The notes under the pieces were generated by a model, which was not told the DNA's origin, did not search any database, and saw only the letters and a program-made list of their open reading frames with translations. Position numbers and translations under genes: made by a program. From Segetibacter sp. (GTDB taxonomy: Bacteria; Bacteroidota; Bacteroidia; Chitinophagales; Chitinophagaceae), in the NCBI RefSeq assembly GCF_025963695.1, contig NZ_JAOQAH010000035.1, positions 1-64,000 of the forward strand: 64,000 nt of DNA, given 5' to 3'. This document shows positions 48,184 to 57,015 of the stretch, one piece after another; positions within the stretch are counted from its first letter, which is position 1; every line of letters begins with the position of its first letter.

Positions 48184-50694
48184 TTAAACTGCTTTAGATT
48201 TTAGATCTGTCACTAATCTATTTCTATTATTTCTGTAAGTTTTAATAATTGCGGCTACTAACAAGAGCAACATAATAAACGAGCAAATATTTGTAACGGT
48301 CCAGCCGATTGCATGGCTTTTCGGTTCAAACTTAAATACAATAGAGTGTTCTCCTGCAGGAACCATCATTCCACGTAGTACATAATTTACCTTGGCGTAC
48401 GGTGTTTGTTTTCCGTCAATGTAGGCGTTCCAGCCTTTGTCATAATACACTTCGCTAAAGACCGCTAACTGCTCTGAGGGAGCTTTAGATGTATAGGTTA
48501 TTACATCGTTTTCATTTTTCACTAGTTGGATGCTTGCTGTAGGATCCGAAGTAAAACCTGTTCTTAAAACATGGGAAAAAGATTTATTAGCCACAGCCGA
48601 GTCTCTTGTATTAAGATTATCGAGCGCATCCATTTCCTCCTTTGCCGTATTTGCAAAACGGATACCTTTTACAAACCAAACAGGACCAAGATTGGTGGGT
48701 CGGGCGGCAACAGCCGTCGCGTTCGGATTTTCAATAACATACTTTGTATTAAGCATGTCTAAAACATTCTGATTGTTTGGGTATTTATACAACTGATGTT
48801 CTATGAGATCCTGGTAAATACTAAGTTTTGCAGGATGGTAACCACCAATTGTGTTGTGATGATAGGCAGTTAAAGCACCACCGTTGAAGGCATTGCTAAC
48901 ACCATTTGATAAATCCAGTACCCGGTACCAACTTTTGTCTTGCAAAATTGCCTGGTCAGCGGGAGTTGGGTTAAAGGCTGCTTCGTTTTCTTCTTTCTCC
49001 TGGTAATTTTCGCTTTTGAGGTAATTAACATCTATCGCCATAACATCAATAAAAGAGAAAAGGCCGATCACACTCAAAGCATAAACCGGCTTTAAAACTT
49101 TCCTTTGATATAGCCATAGTGCTGCACCTGCAATCGCTATAAAAAATAAAGACCGAAAAATGTCCATTAAGAATAAATGTTGTCTGTCGTCTTTAAGCCC
49201 GTTTAAAAAATCCCTTACCGGCTGTTCTATAGTTGCTTTTTGCGTTGCATCCGGTATTTGAGCTATTTGTTGCAATAGCTGGGTATCTCCCTTGCTAACG
49301 TAATCGAGGTTAAAATATATAAGAAATAAAACAACAAAAACTGCCCCGGTTACCATAACGCCCTGCTTCATTTGCTTTAGGAGAACTGCTTTGTCTTCTA
49401 TGCCAAACAGTAATTTTTGTAGTGATAAAATAGCAGTCATACACAATAAAAATGTAGGGATAACAATTGTCATGCTCGGTGCTCTAAACTTATTGTACAT
49501 CGGCAGATGCTTTAATAGAAAACCATTGAAGCCAGGAAAGAAGCCGCCCCAACTCATTAAAATAGAAAGTATGCAAGTGGTCAATATCCACCACTTGTGT
49601 TTTGAGTCGAGCACCACAAAGCCTAGAATTGCAAGAAAGCAAATGATAGCTCCTACATAAGGAGGCCCCTGGGTTCCACCAATACCCCCCCAATAGAAAC
49701 TTAAATTTCCCTGTAGTTGTTGGGCAAGTTGTTGAGGCATCGCCTGTAGTGCTTCGATAGCTTTCGACTTGCTTTCATCCAACTCTAAATTGTTGCTACT
49801 TCCGCCAAACATTCTCGGTACAAGCATTACAAAAGGTTCGCTTTTATACATACTGTAGTCAAACGCATACTCCTGGCTGAGGCCGTCTTTGCCGATATTA
49901 CTTTTAGCATCTGCCAGGTCACTTCCGCCTCTTATGGTAGCCTCAGTATATTCGTAATTAGGAAAGAGAACAACTGCGTTTGATAACGCTCCCACAACTC
50001 CCGCAAACAATGTTATGGCACCTGCAAGCAAAAGGTGTTTGTACTCTTGGTTTCTTATCCAGTTGAAAGCGTAGCCAATTGTCATAATGACCGCTATGAT
50101 GACTCCGTAATATGTTATCTGGTAATGGTTTTGACTTATGAGTGCACCGGTAAAAAAAGCTGTAAGTGCTGCTCCCCACCAGTACTTTTTTTCATAAATT
50201 AAAATAAGTGAAGCAATGAAACCCGGCAATAAAGCTATAGACATCATTTTTGTATCATGTCCTGCTACAACAATGACAGGGTTATAAGTAGCGTAGGCAT
50301 ATGCAAGCGATCCAACTACTCCAATCCACGAACTAACTTTTAGCACCTGTGATAAAAAATAAAAACAGAGACACGCAAGAAAAAAGAATTGAAAAGGCTT
50401 TCCTAAAAACAACGCTAATGCTTCGGCAAAATAAAAAGGAACATGATTATTTGTTTTGCTGGCGATCAGGTAGCTCGGCATTCCACTAAACATGCTGTTG
50501 GTCCAAAGTGGGGCGTCACCGTGTACTTCTTTGTACTTGTATATATCATGGCTCATCCCTTTCCATTGAGTTATATCGCTCTGTTGCAATACTTTGCCTT
50601 GCAGGGCAGGTCTGCAATAGAATAAGGCAACGATCAGGAAAATACCAATGGCAAATACATGGGGCAAAACCTTCTTCCAATCAAAATTCTTCAT
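48184..50694 (-). CDS. YfhO-family polytopic membrane protein (putative glycosyltransferase)
   Basis: 836-residue inner membrane protein with about 12-14 hydrophobic segments (first at 13-28, last near 800) and a large C-terminal periplasmic domain before the final segment (about 560-790). Recognisable stretches are GHDTKMMSIALLPGFIASLI and the periplasmic YDKGWNAYIDGKQTPYAKVN followed by LRGMMVPAGEHSIVFKFEPK, which mark YfhO (GT-C-like, polysaccharide modification). It heads the minus-strand cluster of three glycosyltransferases. Confidence 0.85.
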   Translation of the reverse strand: MKNFDWKKVLPHVFAIGIFLIVALFYCRPALQGKVLQQSDITQWKGMSHDIYKYKEVHGDAPLWTNSMFSGMPSYLIASKTNNHVPFYFAEALALFLGKPFQFFFLACLCFYFLSQVLKVSSWIGVVGSLAYAYATYNPVIVVAGHDTKMMSIALLPGFIASLILIYEKKYWWGAALTAFFTGALISQNHYQITYYGVIIAVIMTIGYAFNWIRNQEYKHLLLAGAITLFAGVVGALSNAVVLFPNYEYTEATIRGGSDLADAKSNIGKDGLSQEYAFDYSMYKSEPFVMLVPRMFGGSSNNLELDESKSKAIEALQAMPQQLAQQLQGNLSFYWGGIGGTQGPPYVGAIICFLAILGFVVLDSKHKWWILTTCILSILMSWGGFFPGFNGFLLKHLPMYNKFRAPSMTIVIPTFLLCMTAILSLQKLLFGIEDKAVLLKQMKQGVMVTGAVFVVLFLIYFNLDYVSKGDTQLLQQIAQIPDATQKATIEQPVRDFLNGLKDDRQHLFLMDIFRSLFFIAIAGAALWLYQRKVLKPVYALSVIGLFSFIDVMAIDVNYLKSENYQEKEENEAAFNPTPADQAILQDKSWYRVLDLSNGVSNAFNGGALTAYHHNTIGGYHPAKLSIYQDLIEHQLYKYPNNQNVLDMLNTKYVIENPNATAVAARPTNLGPVWFVKGIRFANTAKEEMDALDNLNTRDSAVANKSFSHVLRTGFTSDPTASIQLVKNENDVITYTSKAPSEQLAVFSEVYYDKGWNAYIDGKQTPYAKVNYVLRGMMVPAGEHSIVFKFEPKSHAIGWTVTNICSFIMLLLLVAAIIKTYRNNRNRLVTDLKSKAV

Positions 50695-50747
50695 GTTGTT
50701 ATTTTATGCAGATGGCAAAATAATACTATTTTACACGAAAGTATTTC

Positions 50748-51032
50748 ATGCGTAGCCTTTTATTTCTCGGCAGGGTGGCGTTCATTTGCAACCTGTTCTT
50801 TATATTATGTTTATTAATTCGACACACTCATTTTACTATTCCCCACGCGGCTTCAGGCTTTGTTGTTGTTGTAGGGTGGTTGATGTCTGTATTAATTAAT
50901 TTCGCTTTTACTGTGTATGCAATTTTGATGATTGCCATAAAAAAAACTTTGTCGATCCCTTTATGGTTGACTAGCTTCAATATCGGTTGCTTCTTAATTC
51001 AAATTTTATATAGAATATTATCGCCGGAATGA
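50748..51032 (+). CDS. Small conserved membrane protein
   Basis: 94 residues with three hydrophobic segments (about 5-25, 35-58, 72-92). No known domain. Its stop overlaps the queuosine transporter start as ATGA, so the two are coupled. It may be a partner or accessory of the transporter (inference). Confidence 0.7.
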   Translation: MRSLLFLGRVAFICNLFFILCLLIRHTHFTIPHAASGFVVVVGWLMSVLINFAFTVYAILMIAIKKTLSIPLWLTSFNIGCFLIQILYRILSPE

Positions 51033-51808
51033 TAGAAAACATTATAAAAGAAAAGCCGACAAAACTGTTTGTGGCCATCACCGCTTTTTTTGTAGCAAAC
51101 GCTTTAATAGCCGAATGCATAGGAGGTAAAATATTTTCACTCGAAAAACTACTTGGATTACCTCCGGCCAACTTAACCATTTTTGGAGAGACTGGTTTAT
51201 CGTTCAATCTTTCTTGTGGTGTCTTACTGTGGCCTTTAGAATTTATTATAACAGATATTGTAAACGAATTTTACGGTCCCAAAGCTGTAAAAAGAATTTC
51301 TTACATCGCTGTTGGCCTCATTTCTTATGCTTTTATTATTTTCTACGTGGCTATAAATTTTCCTCCTGCTGATTTCTGGATTGTTAGTGGCGGTCAAAAT
51401 CGTATACCAAACATGAACGACGCTTTCAACTCTATTTTTGGGCAAGGCATGTGGATTATTGTTGCAAGTATTATTGCGTTTTTAGTAAGCCAGTTAATCG
51501 ATGTCACCATTTTTCATAAAATAAAAAAAGTAACCGGGGAGAAAAAAGTTTGGCTAAGGGCAACAGGCTCAACAGTGGTATCTCAATTGGTCGATAGTTT
51601 CATTGTCGTATTTATTGCCTTTAAAATAGGAAAGGGGTGGAGTTGGCCAACAGTGCTTTCTATTTCGCTGTTAGGGTATAGCTACAAGTTTCTGGTTGCG
51701 GTTTTAATGACACCGGTAATATATTTTGCTGAAGCCAGAATCGCAAACTACGTGGGAAGTGAAACAGCAAGGCAGATGCGTGTGTCAGCAATGGGTAATA
51801 AGGGGTAA
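51029..51808 (+). CDS. Queuosine precursor transporter (YhhQ/VUT family)
   Basis: 259-residue inner membrane protein with about six or seven transmembrane segments, family of YhhQ (queuosine precursor import, preQ0/preQ1). Signatures are FFVANALIAECIGGKIF, GVLLWPLEFIITDIVNEFYG and AVKRISYIAVGL; the C-terminal half has WLRATGSTVVSQLVDSFIVV. Coupled to the upstream 94-residue gene. No preQ1 riboswitch was recognised before the pair. Confidence 0.9.
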   Translation: MIENIIKEKPTKLFVAITAFFVANALIAECIGGKIFSLEKLLGLPPANLTIFGETGLSFNLSCGVLLWPLEFIITDIVNEFYGPKAVKRISYIAVGLISYAFIIFYVAINFPPADFWIVSGGQNRIPNMNDAFNSIFGQGMWIIVASIIAFLVSQLIDVTIFHKIKKVTGEKKVWLRATGSTVVSQLVDSFIVVFIAFKIGKGWSWPTVLSISLLGYSYKFLVAVLMTPVIYFAEARIANYVGSETARQMRVSAMGNKG

Positions 51809-51959
51809 GCCTTTCTAAATAGTTCGATCTTAAATTGCGCAAAGGCTGTTCTGCATCTCTTTAAACTATGTCTAACCCAAAAACATTCCTGCACAAAATT
51901 TTCTGGTCCATTGTTTCAAAACCTTCGTTTAGGAACAATGCTTTAATCGCGCCTAATTC

Positions 51960-52490
51960 TCACTTCAACAGTATCAGAATGATTGAAGCAACAATACCCG
52001 CAATCGTCAAATAGACTCCTGAACTAAAAGGTTTTGTTCCAGGCTTAAACATCCAAAAAGCTGAGACAGACATAAACAGCAATGCCACACCAAACAGCGT
52101 AGTAAAATAGTATTTACGGCTTTCTGTAGAGGTGGTGTGCAACTCGATAAAAGGGACCAGCCACGCATACCATTCTTTAGTAGAATAGATGGCAGCACCG
52201 GTTGCTGCATTATAAGCACCATCTTGAAAGTGGCGCACGTTGCCTTCTATTTTAGTTACTTTAAAGTTAGGTAGCCTTAAACTTATCCCTACCCCAGTAT
52301 CTGATAAGTTGGGTGCAAGTTGCTTTTTATGAACAACCTCATGTTTCAACAAGTTTGTATACCTATAGGTTTGCAGAAGACCCGTTAAGCCATAAATGAT
52401 CACAAGTCCCACAATAAAGAACCCGATTTTGTTGTGGAGATAGCGCATGTACCAGCGAAGGTTCTTTGTACCAGTTGTACCCTGTTTCAT
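51960..52490 (-). CDS. PepSY-associated membrane protein
   Basis: 176 residues with three hydrophobic segments (about 20-40, 128-145, 155-175) around a periplasmic loop (45-125) that contains the PepSY-like ITKIEGNVRHFQDG-type stretch (VTKIEGNVRHFQ) and TGAAIYSTKEWYAW. These proteins often take part in iron or heme metabolism next to TonB receptors, but none is adjacent. Single gene. Confidence 0.7.
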   Translation of the reverse strand: MKQGTTGTKNLRWYMRYLHNKIGFFIVGLVIIYGLTGLLQTYRYTNLLKHEVVHKKQLAPNLSDTGVGISLRLPNFKVTKIEGNVRHFQDGAYNAATGAAIYSTKEWYAWLVPFIELHTTSTESRKYYFTTLFGVALLFMSVSAFWMFKPGTKPFSSGVYLTIAGIVASIILILLK

Positions 52491-52641
52491 GTTTAATAAT
52501 AACGGTTGTTGCTTTGGAAAAATACGTCAAAAGAAACACCCCCTCTTATTACATGACAAGAATATTTGAAAGTTGTTTCTCTAAATTGAATTGAGATTAA
52601 AAAGCAAGATGAGCGCAACGGTACAAAAGATTCAAAAAGCC

Positions 52642-53277
52642 TTATTTAAGAAATCCAAAATCAACCACGCGCCTTACGTATTTCTTATCCTGAATAACCC
52701 ATGTTACTTCATAACTGCCGCCCTCTTCGCGCTTCAGCATATAAACGTAGATTTTGTGGCCATCGTTAGAAAGGTAAACCTTGTTCTGGGTCTTTTGTAC
52801 TCCCTTGTCATAGAATGAAAATATGGGATTGTGCAAGTCGTTATAAGCTGCGGGGGGAATAGCTACCGTATCTCTGTCAATAACCACCATAACATTTTCA
52901 ATGGTTGTTCTCGGCACCTTTCCGTAGTCGCCAAAGTAGGGCTTATTGTCAATCTTTACCAGGTACTTTTCTTCGTAAAATCCAAGTTTGTGTTTCGTTT
53001 TATCAAAGGGAGCAGATGAAACCTTTACCTGTACATTGTTTCCCGCGAAAGTAATATAGTCAGTTCCAAAACCTGTAATAGGAAGCGATTTCAGAGGAAG
53101 CTTTCCCACGCTTTCGTCTATACCGGCCATACTGAAGGAAGCAATGTCGCTCCGAATATCTTTTTCAATAATTCTCGAAAACAACTCCTTTTTGCTGCGA
53201 TAATCAGGATAGTCACCCGATTGTGCAATTGAGACAAAACAAGATTGTAAAAGCAGAACAAATAGAACAATACGCAT
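52642..53277 (-). CDS. Exported hypothetical protein
   Basis: 211 residues with a signal peptide (MRIVLFVLLLQSCFVSIAQ). The mature part is predominantly beta (TTIENVMVVIDRDTVAIPPA and IYVYMLKREEGGSYEVTWVI) and ends with KKYVRRVVDFGFLK. I do not recognise a family. A Cys at position 13 lies inside the hydrophobic stretch, so lipoprotein status is unclear. Confidence 0.6.
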   Translation of the reverse strand: MRIVLFVLLLQSCFVSIAQSGDYPDYRSKKELFSRIIEKDIRSDIASFSMAGIDESVGKLPLKSLPITGFGTDYITFAGNNVQVKVSSAPFDKTKHKLGFYEEKYLVKIDNKPYFGDYGKVPRTTIENVMVVIDRDTVAIPPAAYNDLHNPIFSFYDKGVQKTQNKVYLSNDGHKIYVYMLKREEGGSYEVTWVIQDKKYVRRVVDFGFLK

Positions 53278-53449
53278 TTTCTGTAATAATTAAACTTCGC
53301 TATAAAACTACCTCTTTAAACGATTTACCTGTTTCCGGAAATAAGATCTTGAGCAGAAATTAATGTTAAGAATACAGAACCCGCTTTAGTTCTCAGCCTG
53401 AATAGAGGATAAGATTCTAATGCAAGCATTTGAAGCTCTCTTCAAAATC

Positions 53450-53469
53450 GTTGTGTCACTCACTTGTAC
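53450..53469 (+). repeat. Dispersed 20-bp core repeat, copy 10
   Basis: GTTGTGTCACTCACTTGTAC, identical to copies 1 and 4. It precedes the long palindrome by 51 bp and follows GCATTTGAAGCTCTCTTCAA. Confidence 0.8.
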
Positions 53470-53520
53470 TTCTGTTTTATTTAGCAGCCTTTAAATTTTC
53501 GTTTAAGCATAGGGTCAATA

Positions 53521-53576
53521 AAAACCATAAAATTATAAGGGCCGCAATGGCGGCCCTTATAATTTTATGGTTTTTA
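53521..53576 (-). terminator. Terminator after lpdA: 26-bp perfect hairpin
   Basis: Arms 53521-53546 and 53551-53576 are perfect reverse complements (26 of 26) with a 4-nt AATG loop. The GC-rich top (GGGCCGC/GCGGCCC) and the A5/T5 ends give a very stable bidirectional terminator. It lies 42 bp past the lpdA stop. Confidence 0.85.
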
Positions 53577-53617
53577 AATCCACTTCCTCTTAATCCTTAC
53601 AATCCTCTTAGTTCCGG

Positions 53618-55024
53618 TTAAACATCAATAGCCTCGCCATACGCTACTGCAGTCGCTTCTTTTAAACCTTCGCTCATAGTGGGGTGCGGGTGAATGGAAT
53701 TAAGAATTTCGTGGGCAGTCGTTTCTAGTTTACGAGCCACCGATACTTCTGCAATCATTTCAGTAACACTGTTTCCAATCATGTGAGCACCAAGAAACTC
53801 TCCGTATTTAGCATCGAAGATCACTTTTACAAAACCTTCGGTTGCCCCCGACGCACTTGCTTTACCGCTAGCCATAAAAGGAAACTTGCCTACTTTAATG
53901 TCATATCCGGCATCTCTGGCTGCTTTTTCTGTATAACCTATGCTTGCAATCTCAGGGGTGCAATAAGTGCAACCGGGGATGTTGTTGTAATCAATTCCTT
54001 CAGGAGCGTGGGCAAATTTCTTTTCAGTATAAGCAATATGCTCTGATGCATTCACGCCTTCCTTACCTGCTACGTGAGCAAGTGCTTGTCCCGGCGTGCA
54101 GTCGCCAATAGCATAAAATCCTGGTACATTTGTCTGGCCAAATTTGTCTACTACAATTTTTCCTTTTTCTGTTTTTATACCCAACTCTTCCAAACCAATA
54201 TTTTCAATATTGGCTGCAATACCTACCGCACTCAAAACAATGTCTGCTTCCAGACTAACTTCGCCAGCCTGGGTTTTTACTCTTGCTTTTACACCATTAC
54301 CTGTTGCCTCAACTGCCTCAACGGTTGAGTTGGTCATAATTTCAATTCCTTGTTTCTTATATTGCTTCTCCAGTTCCTTCGAAATTTCTTCGTCTTCAAC
54401 CGGTACAATGCGGGGCAGAAACTCGACGATGGTTACTTTAGTTCCCATGCTGTTATAAAAATAAGCGAACTCAACGCCTATGGCTCCACTGCCTACTACA
54501 ATCATGCTTTTAGGCTGTGTTGGTAATACCATCGCTTCACGATAGCCAATTACATTTTTGCCATCAATCGGCAGGTTCGGTAATTGTCTTCCCCGGCTTC
54601 CTGTTGCTATAATAATGTATTTCGCTTCGACTGTTTGTTTGCTGTTGTCTGCTGCAGTTACTTCTACCTGCCCTTTGGCTTTCAGTTTGCCATAACCCAT
54701 AATCACATCAATCTTATTCTTCTTCATCAAGAACTGAACGCCTCTACTCATTTTATCTGCAACTCCACGGCTGCGCTTTATAACAGCTCCGAAATCGTGT
54801 TGCGCACCAGTTACGTTTATACCATAAGCGGTGCTGTGCTTGGCGTACTCGTAAACCTGTGCGCTTTTTAGCAAAGCTTTAGTTGGTATACATCCCCAGT
54901 TAAGACACACGCCACCAAGACTCTCTTTCTCTATAATGGCAACCTTAAAACCTAATTGTGAAGCTCGGATAGCTGCCGGGTAACCACCTGGTCCGCTTCC
55001 TAAAACGATTACATCGTACGCCAT
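53618..55024 (-). CDS. lpdA: Dihydrolipoyl dehydrogenase
   Basis: E3 subunit of 2-oxo acid dehydrogenase complexes, which re-oxidises lipoamide with FAD and NAD+. 468 residues. The redox disulfide is C40/C45 in GGVCLNWGCIPTK; the FAD motif GSGPGG (9-14), the NAD motif GSGAIGVEFAYFY (about 185), and the active-site His447 and Glu452 in SIHPHPTMSE are all intact. Single gene here. Confidence 0.97.
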   Translation of the reverse strand: MAYDVIVLGSGPGGYPAAIRASQLGFKVAIIEKESLGGVCLNWGCIPTKALLKSAQVYEYAKHSTAYGINVTGAQHDFGAVIKRSRGVADKMSRGVQFLMKKNKIDVIMGYGKLKAKGQVEVTAADNSKQTVEAKYIIIATGSRGRQLPNLPIDGKNVIGYREAMVLPTQPKSMIVVGSGAIGVEFAYFYNSMGTKVTIVEFLPRIVPVEDEEISKELEKQYKKQGIEIMTNSTVEAVEATGNGVKARVKTQAGEVSLEADIVLSAVGIAANIENIGLEELGIKTEKGKIVVDKFGQTNVPGFYAIGDCTPGQALAHVAGKEGVNASEHIAYTEKKFAHAPEGIDYNNIPGCTYCTPEIASIGYTEKAARDAGYDIKVGKFPFMASGKASASGATEGFVKVIFDAKYGEFLGAHMIGNSVTEMIAEVSVARKLETTAHEILNSIHPHPTMSEGLKEATAVAYGEAIDV

Positions 55025-55272
55025 AGTTTAGTTATATTATTAAAATGAGTGTTTGATTTTTTATTGCCTGTTTTACTTCACTGGTTCACATAACGTGGAT
55101 TTGCAGTTGTAACAGAACAACCTTTAAAATGATGTGCAAAAATACTGGTTACTATGCAAAGAACAAATTAGATATAAGTAAAAGCGTTGAAAAGTAATCA
55201 TTTCCCCGGTTGGTTATCCACCGTTAAACCATCCTATTCATCTTATTTTTGTTGCTTTCAATTATTAATGAT

Positions 55273-56208
55273 ATGAGAAGATGGATACTCTTAGCTATTG
55301 CTGTATGCGCTTATACAACGTCGTATTGCCAGGATGATATAACGGTAAAAAAGCTGCAAAGCGAAATGAATCGTCAGCTAAGAAGAGACGCCGCAGACAC
55401 AACACCATGGAATTGGGTAAAAGGAGGCACGGTAGCATTGAATGGCACCCAGGGTTCGTTGAGAAATTGGGCAGCCGGCGGTGATAAATTTTCAATGGCT
55501 ATTAATAGTTATGTGAATTATTACCTATTCTACAGAAATGGCAGACAAAACTGGGACAATAACCTTGATTTTAATTTTGGTTTATTGCAGAGTACCAGTG
55601 CCGGCACCCGGAAAAATGATGACAGGGTGGACCTTTTATCCAAGTATGGATACAACTTTGACGGGAAGTGGTTTTTGTCGGGCTTATTTAATTTTAGAAC
55701 GCAGTTGTTTGATGGCTATTCTTATTCGTCAGTCAACAAAACACTATCATCTACTTTTCTTTCACCTGCCTACGTCCTCACTTCACTGGGATTTGACTAT
55801 AAACCTTCTGCTAAATTTTCGGCCTTTATTTCGCCGCTAACAAGCCGATGGGTTATTGTAGCCAGCAGAAAGTTAGCTGCTAAAGGTTTGTATGGAGTTG
55901 ATTCGGGCAGACATGCGATAAATGAATTTGGAGCTTTTGCATCTATCAATATGGTTAGGCCAATGAGCAATAATATTTCTTATAAAGGTCGCCTCGATCT
56001 TTTTAGCAACTACCGTAACAAACCCCAGAATATAGATGTCTTCTTTACGAACTATTTTGCTTTTAAAATAAACAGGTACCTCGCCGCCACATATAACCTT
56101 GATATTATTTATGATGACGATGTGAGATTATTTGGAAAACAAGGGCGTAGCCCATCGCTACAACTGAAAAGTTTAATTGGCATAGGGTTTACGATGCGGT
56201 TGAAATAG
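55273..56208 (+). CDS. DUF3078 exported protein
   Basis: 311 residues from the ATG at 55273; the frame is open from a TTG at 55249, but MRRWILLAIAVCAYTTSYCQ is the signal peptide. The mature part starts with WNWVKGGTVALNGTQGSLRN and WAAGGDKFSMAINSYVNYYL, typical of DUF3078, and has repeated aromatic-rich strands (FNFGLLQS, YGYNFDGKWFLSG, TMRLK end) consistent with an outer membrane barrel. Function unknown. Confidence 0.85.
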   Translation: MRRWILLAIAVCAYTTSYCQDDITVKKLQSEMNRQLRRDAADTTPWNWVKGGTVALNGTQGSLRNWAAGGDKFSMAINSYVNYYLFYRNGRQNWDNNLDFNFGLLQSTSAGTRKNDDRVDLLSKYGYNFDGKWFLSGLFNFRTQLFDGYSYSSVNKTLSSTFLSPAYVLTSLGFDYKPSAKFSAFISPLTSRWVIVASRKLAAKGLYGVDSGRHAINEFGAFASINMVRPMSNNISYKGRLDLFSNYRNKPQNIDVFFTNYFAFKINRYLAATYNLDIIYDDDVRLFGKQGRSPSLQLKSLIGIGFTMRLK

Positions 56209-56240
56209 AAACTTTAATGGCTTGTAGTGATTAAAGTTTC
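56208..56240. terminator. Hairpin at the end of the DUF3078 gene
   Basis: An 11-bp perfect stem GAAACTTTAAT (56208-56218) / ATTAAAGTTTC (56230-56240) with an 11-nt loop, overlapping the stop codon. No T run follows, so it may be a weak terminator between convergent genes. Confidence 0.4.
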
Positions 56241-56279
56241 GGCAGCAGCTATTATACAACTTGGAATCTGAAAGCCATC

Positions 56280-56798
56280 TTATACGGCTTTCGACGAGAG
56301 TGCAATTTTTCTTGCGAGCCAGCTGTCTTTTACAGGAACCAGCCAACCTTCCAAAAGCTCGGCTTTCGTCTGCACAAGGTTGTTGAAATAAATAGTATCG
56401 GGAGTTATGAAGTTATTTTCAACAGCATATTTAAGTTGCGAAAGAGGTAGTAGCTGAATTTTATCGTTTATGAAAAGTGCGAGGTTTTGGCGGTTAAACA
56501 TATCAACCTTAAAGGTCTCCTCAATTGTCTTAATCAATCTAACACTACTGTCTGTACTACATCCGCTGACACCCGCCTGGGTTTCATCGGCTATTAAGAC
56601 AATAAACTGTCCAAAAAAAAGATTTGCATATCCTTTTACTTTAGCTCCATGAGAGTTCCAGTTTTCTGTAAAATCGTTCAACATTTCTTCTATCTCCAGC
56701 GCTTCTCCCAAAGAAAATAAGCGGCTTGACTGGTAAATCCAGACACGGGATGAGGGATGAAAATCTTCTGGAATTAGGTGTTTATATTCTAAGTTCAT
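56280..56798 (-). CDS. Conserved hypothetical protein (often mis-annotated 'ABC transporter ATPase')
   Basis: 172 residues from the ATG at 56798. An upstream start at 56918 would run through a copy of the dispersed repeat and is rejected. It has no Walker motifs. Marks are LIPEDFHPSSRVWIYQSSRL and FSLGEALEIEEMLNDF, HGAKVKGYANLFFGQFIVLI and the acidic-aromatic C-terminus. In Bacteroidota such genes commonly follow CCG-domain Fe-S proteins, as here (57016). Confidence 0.8.
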   Translation of the reverse strand: MNLEYKHLIPEDFHPSSRVWIYQSSRLFSLGEALEIEEMLNDFTENWNSHGAKVKGYANLFFGQFIVLIADETQAGVSGCSTDSSVRLIKTIEETFKVDMFNRQNLALFINDKIQLLPLSQLKYAVENNFITPDTIYFNNLVQTKAELLEGWLVPVKDSWLARKIALSSKAV

Positions 56799-56879
56799 TG
56801 TTTTGATTTTGGTGCAACCTTTCGTGCCAATTAATATGAATGAGACTGTTGCATTAATAATTGCTGATTTTGTTTTGCG

Positions 56880-56899
56880 GTACAAGGGAGTGACACAAT
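56880..56899 (-). repeat. Dispersed 20-bp core repeat, copy 12
   Basis: On the minus strand it reads ATTGTGTCACTCCCTTGTAC (one change at base 1). It lies 82 bp before the gene at 56798 and points towards it; it also rules out the longer start for that gene. Confidence 0.75.
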
Positions 56900-57015
56900 A
56901 ATGATGAATTTTAATCAACTGCCTGTAACCAAAGTAAAGTCAATCCTAAAAACTGGTACAAAAATAATCTATACCCGAAAATAAAATAATAAAGCAGAAA
57001 ATTTTAAAGAGAATA

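Larger units (their letters stand above)
53278..53617. other. 340-bp intergenic region with repeat copy 10 and a long palindrome
   Basis: Contains the dispersed core repeat (53450-53469) and, closer to lpdA, the 56-nt perfect hairpin (53521-53576). No gene. Confidence 0.6.

Noticed and set aside
50695..50747. Possible preQ1 riboswitch before the queuosine-precursor transporter pair.
   Set aside because: The 53-bp leader shows no preQ1-like hairpin and A-rich tail arrangement.
50977..51207. Minus-strand open frame of 76 codons.
   Set aside because: Antisense to the start of the queuosine-precursor transporter, which has clear family features.
56799..56918. Extended N-terminus of 40 residues for the gene at 56280.
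   Set aside because: The added region contains a dispersed repeat copy and the family starts at the ATG at 56798.
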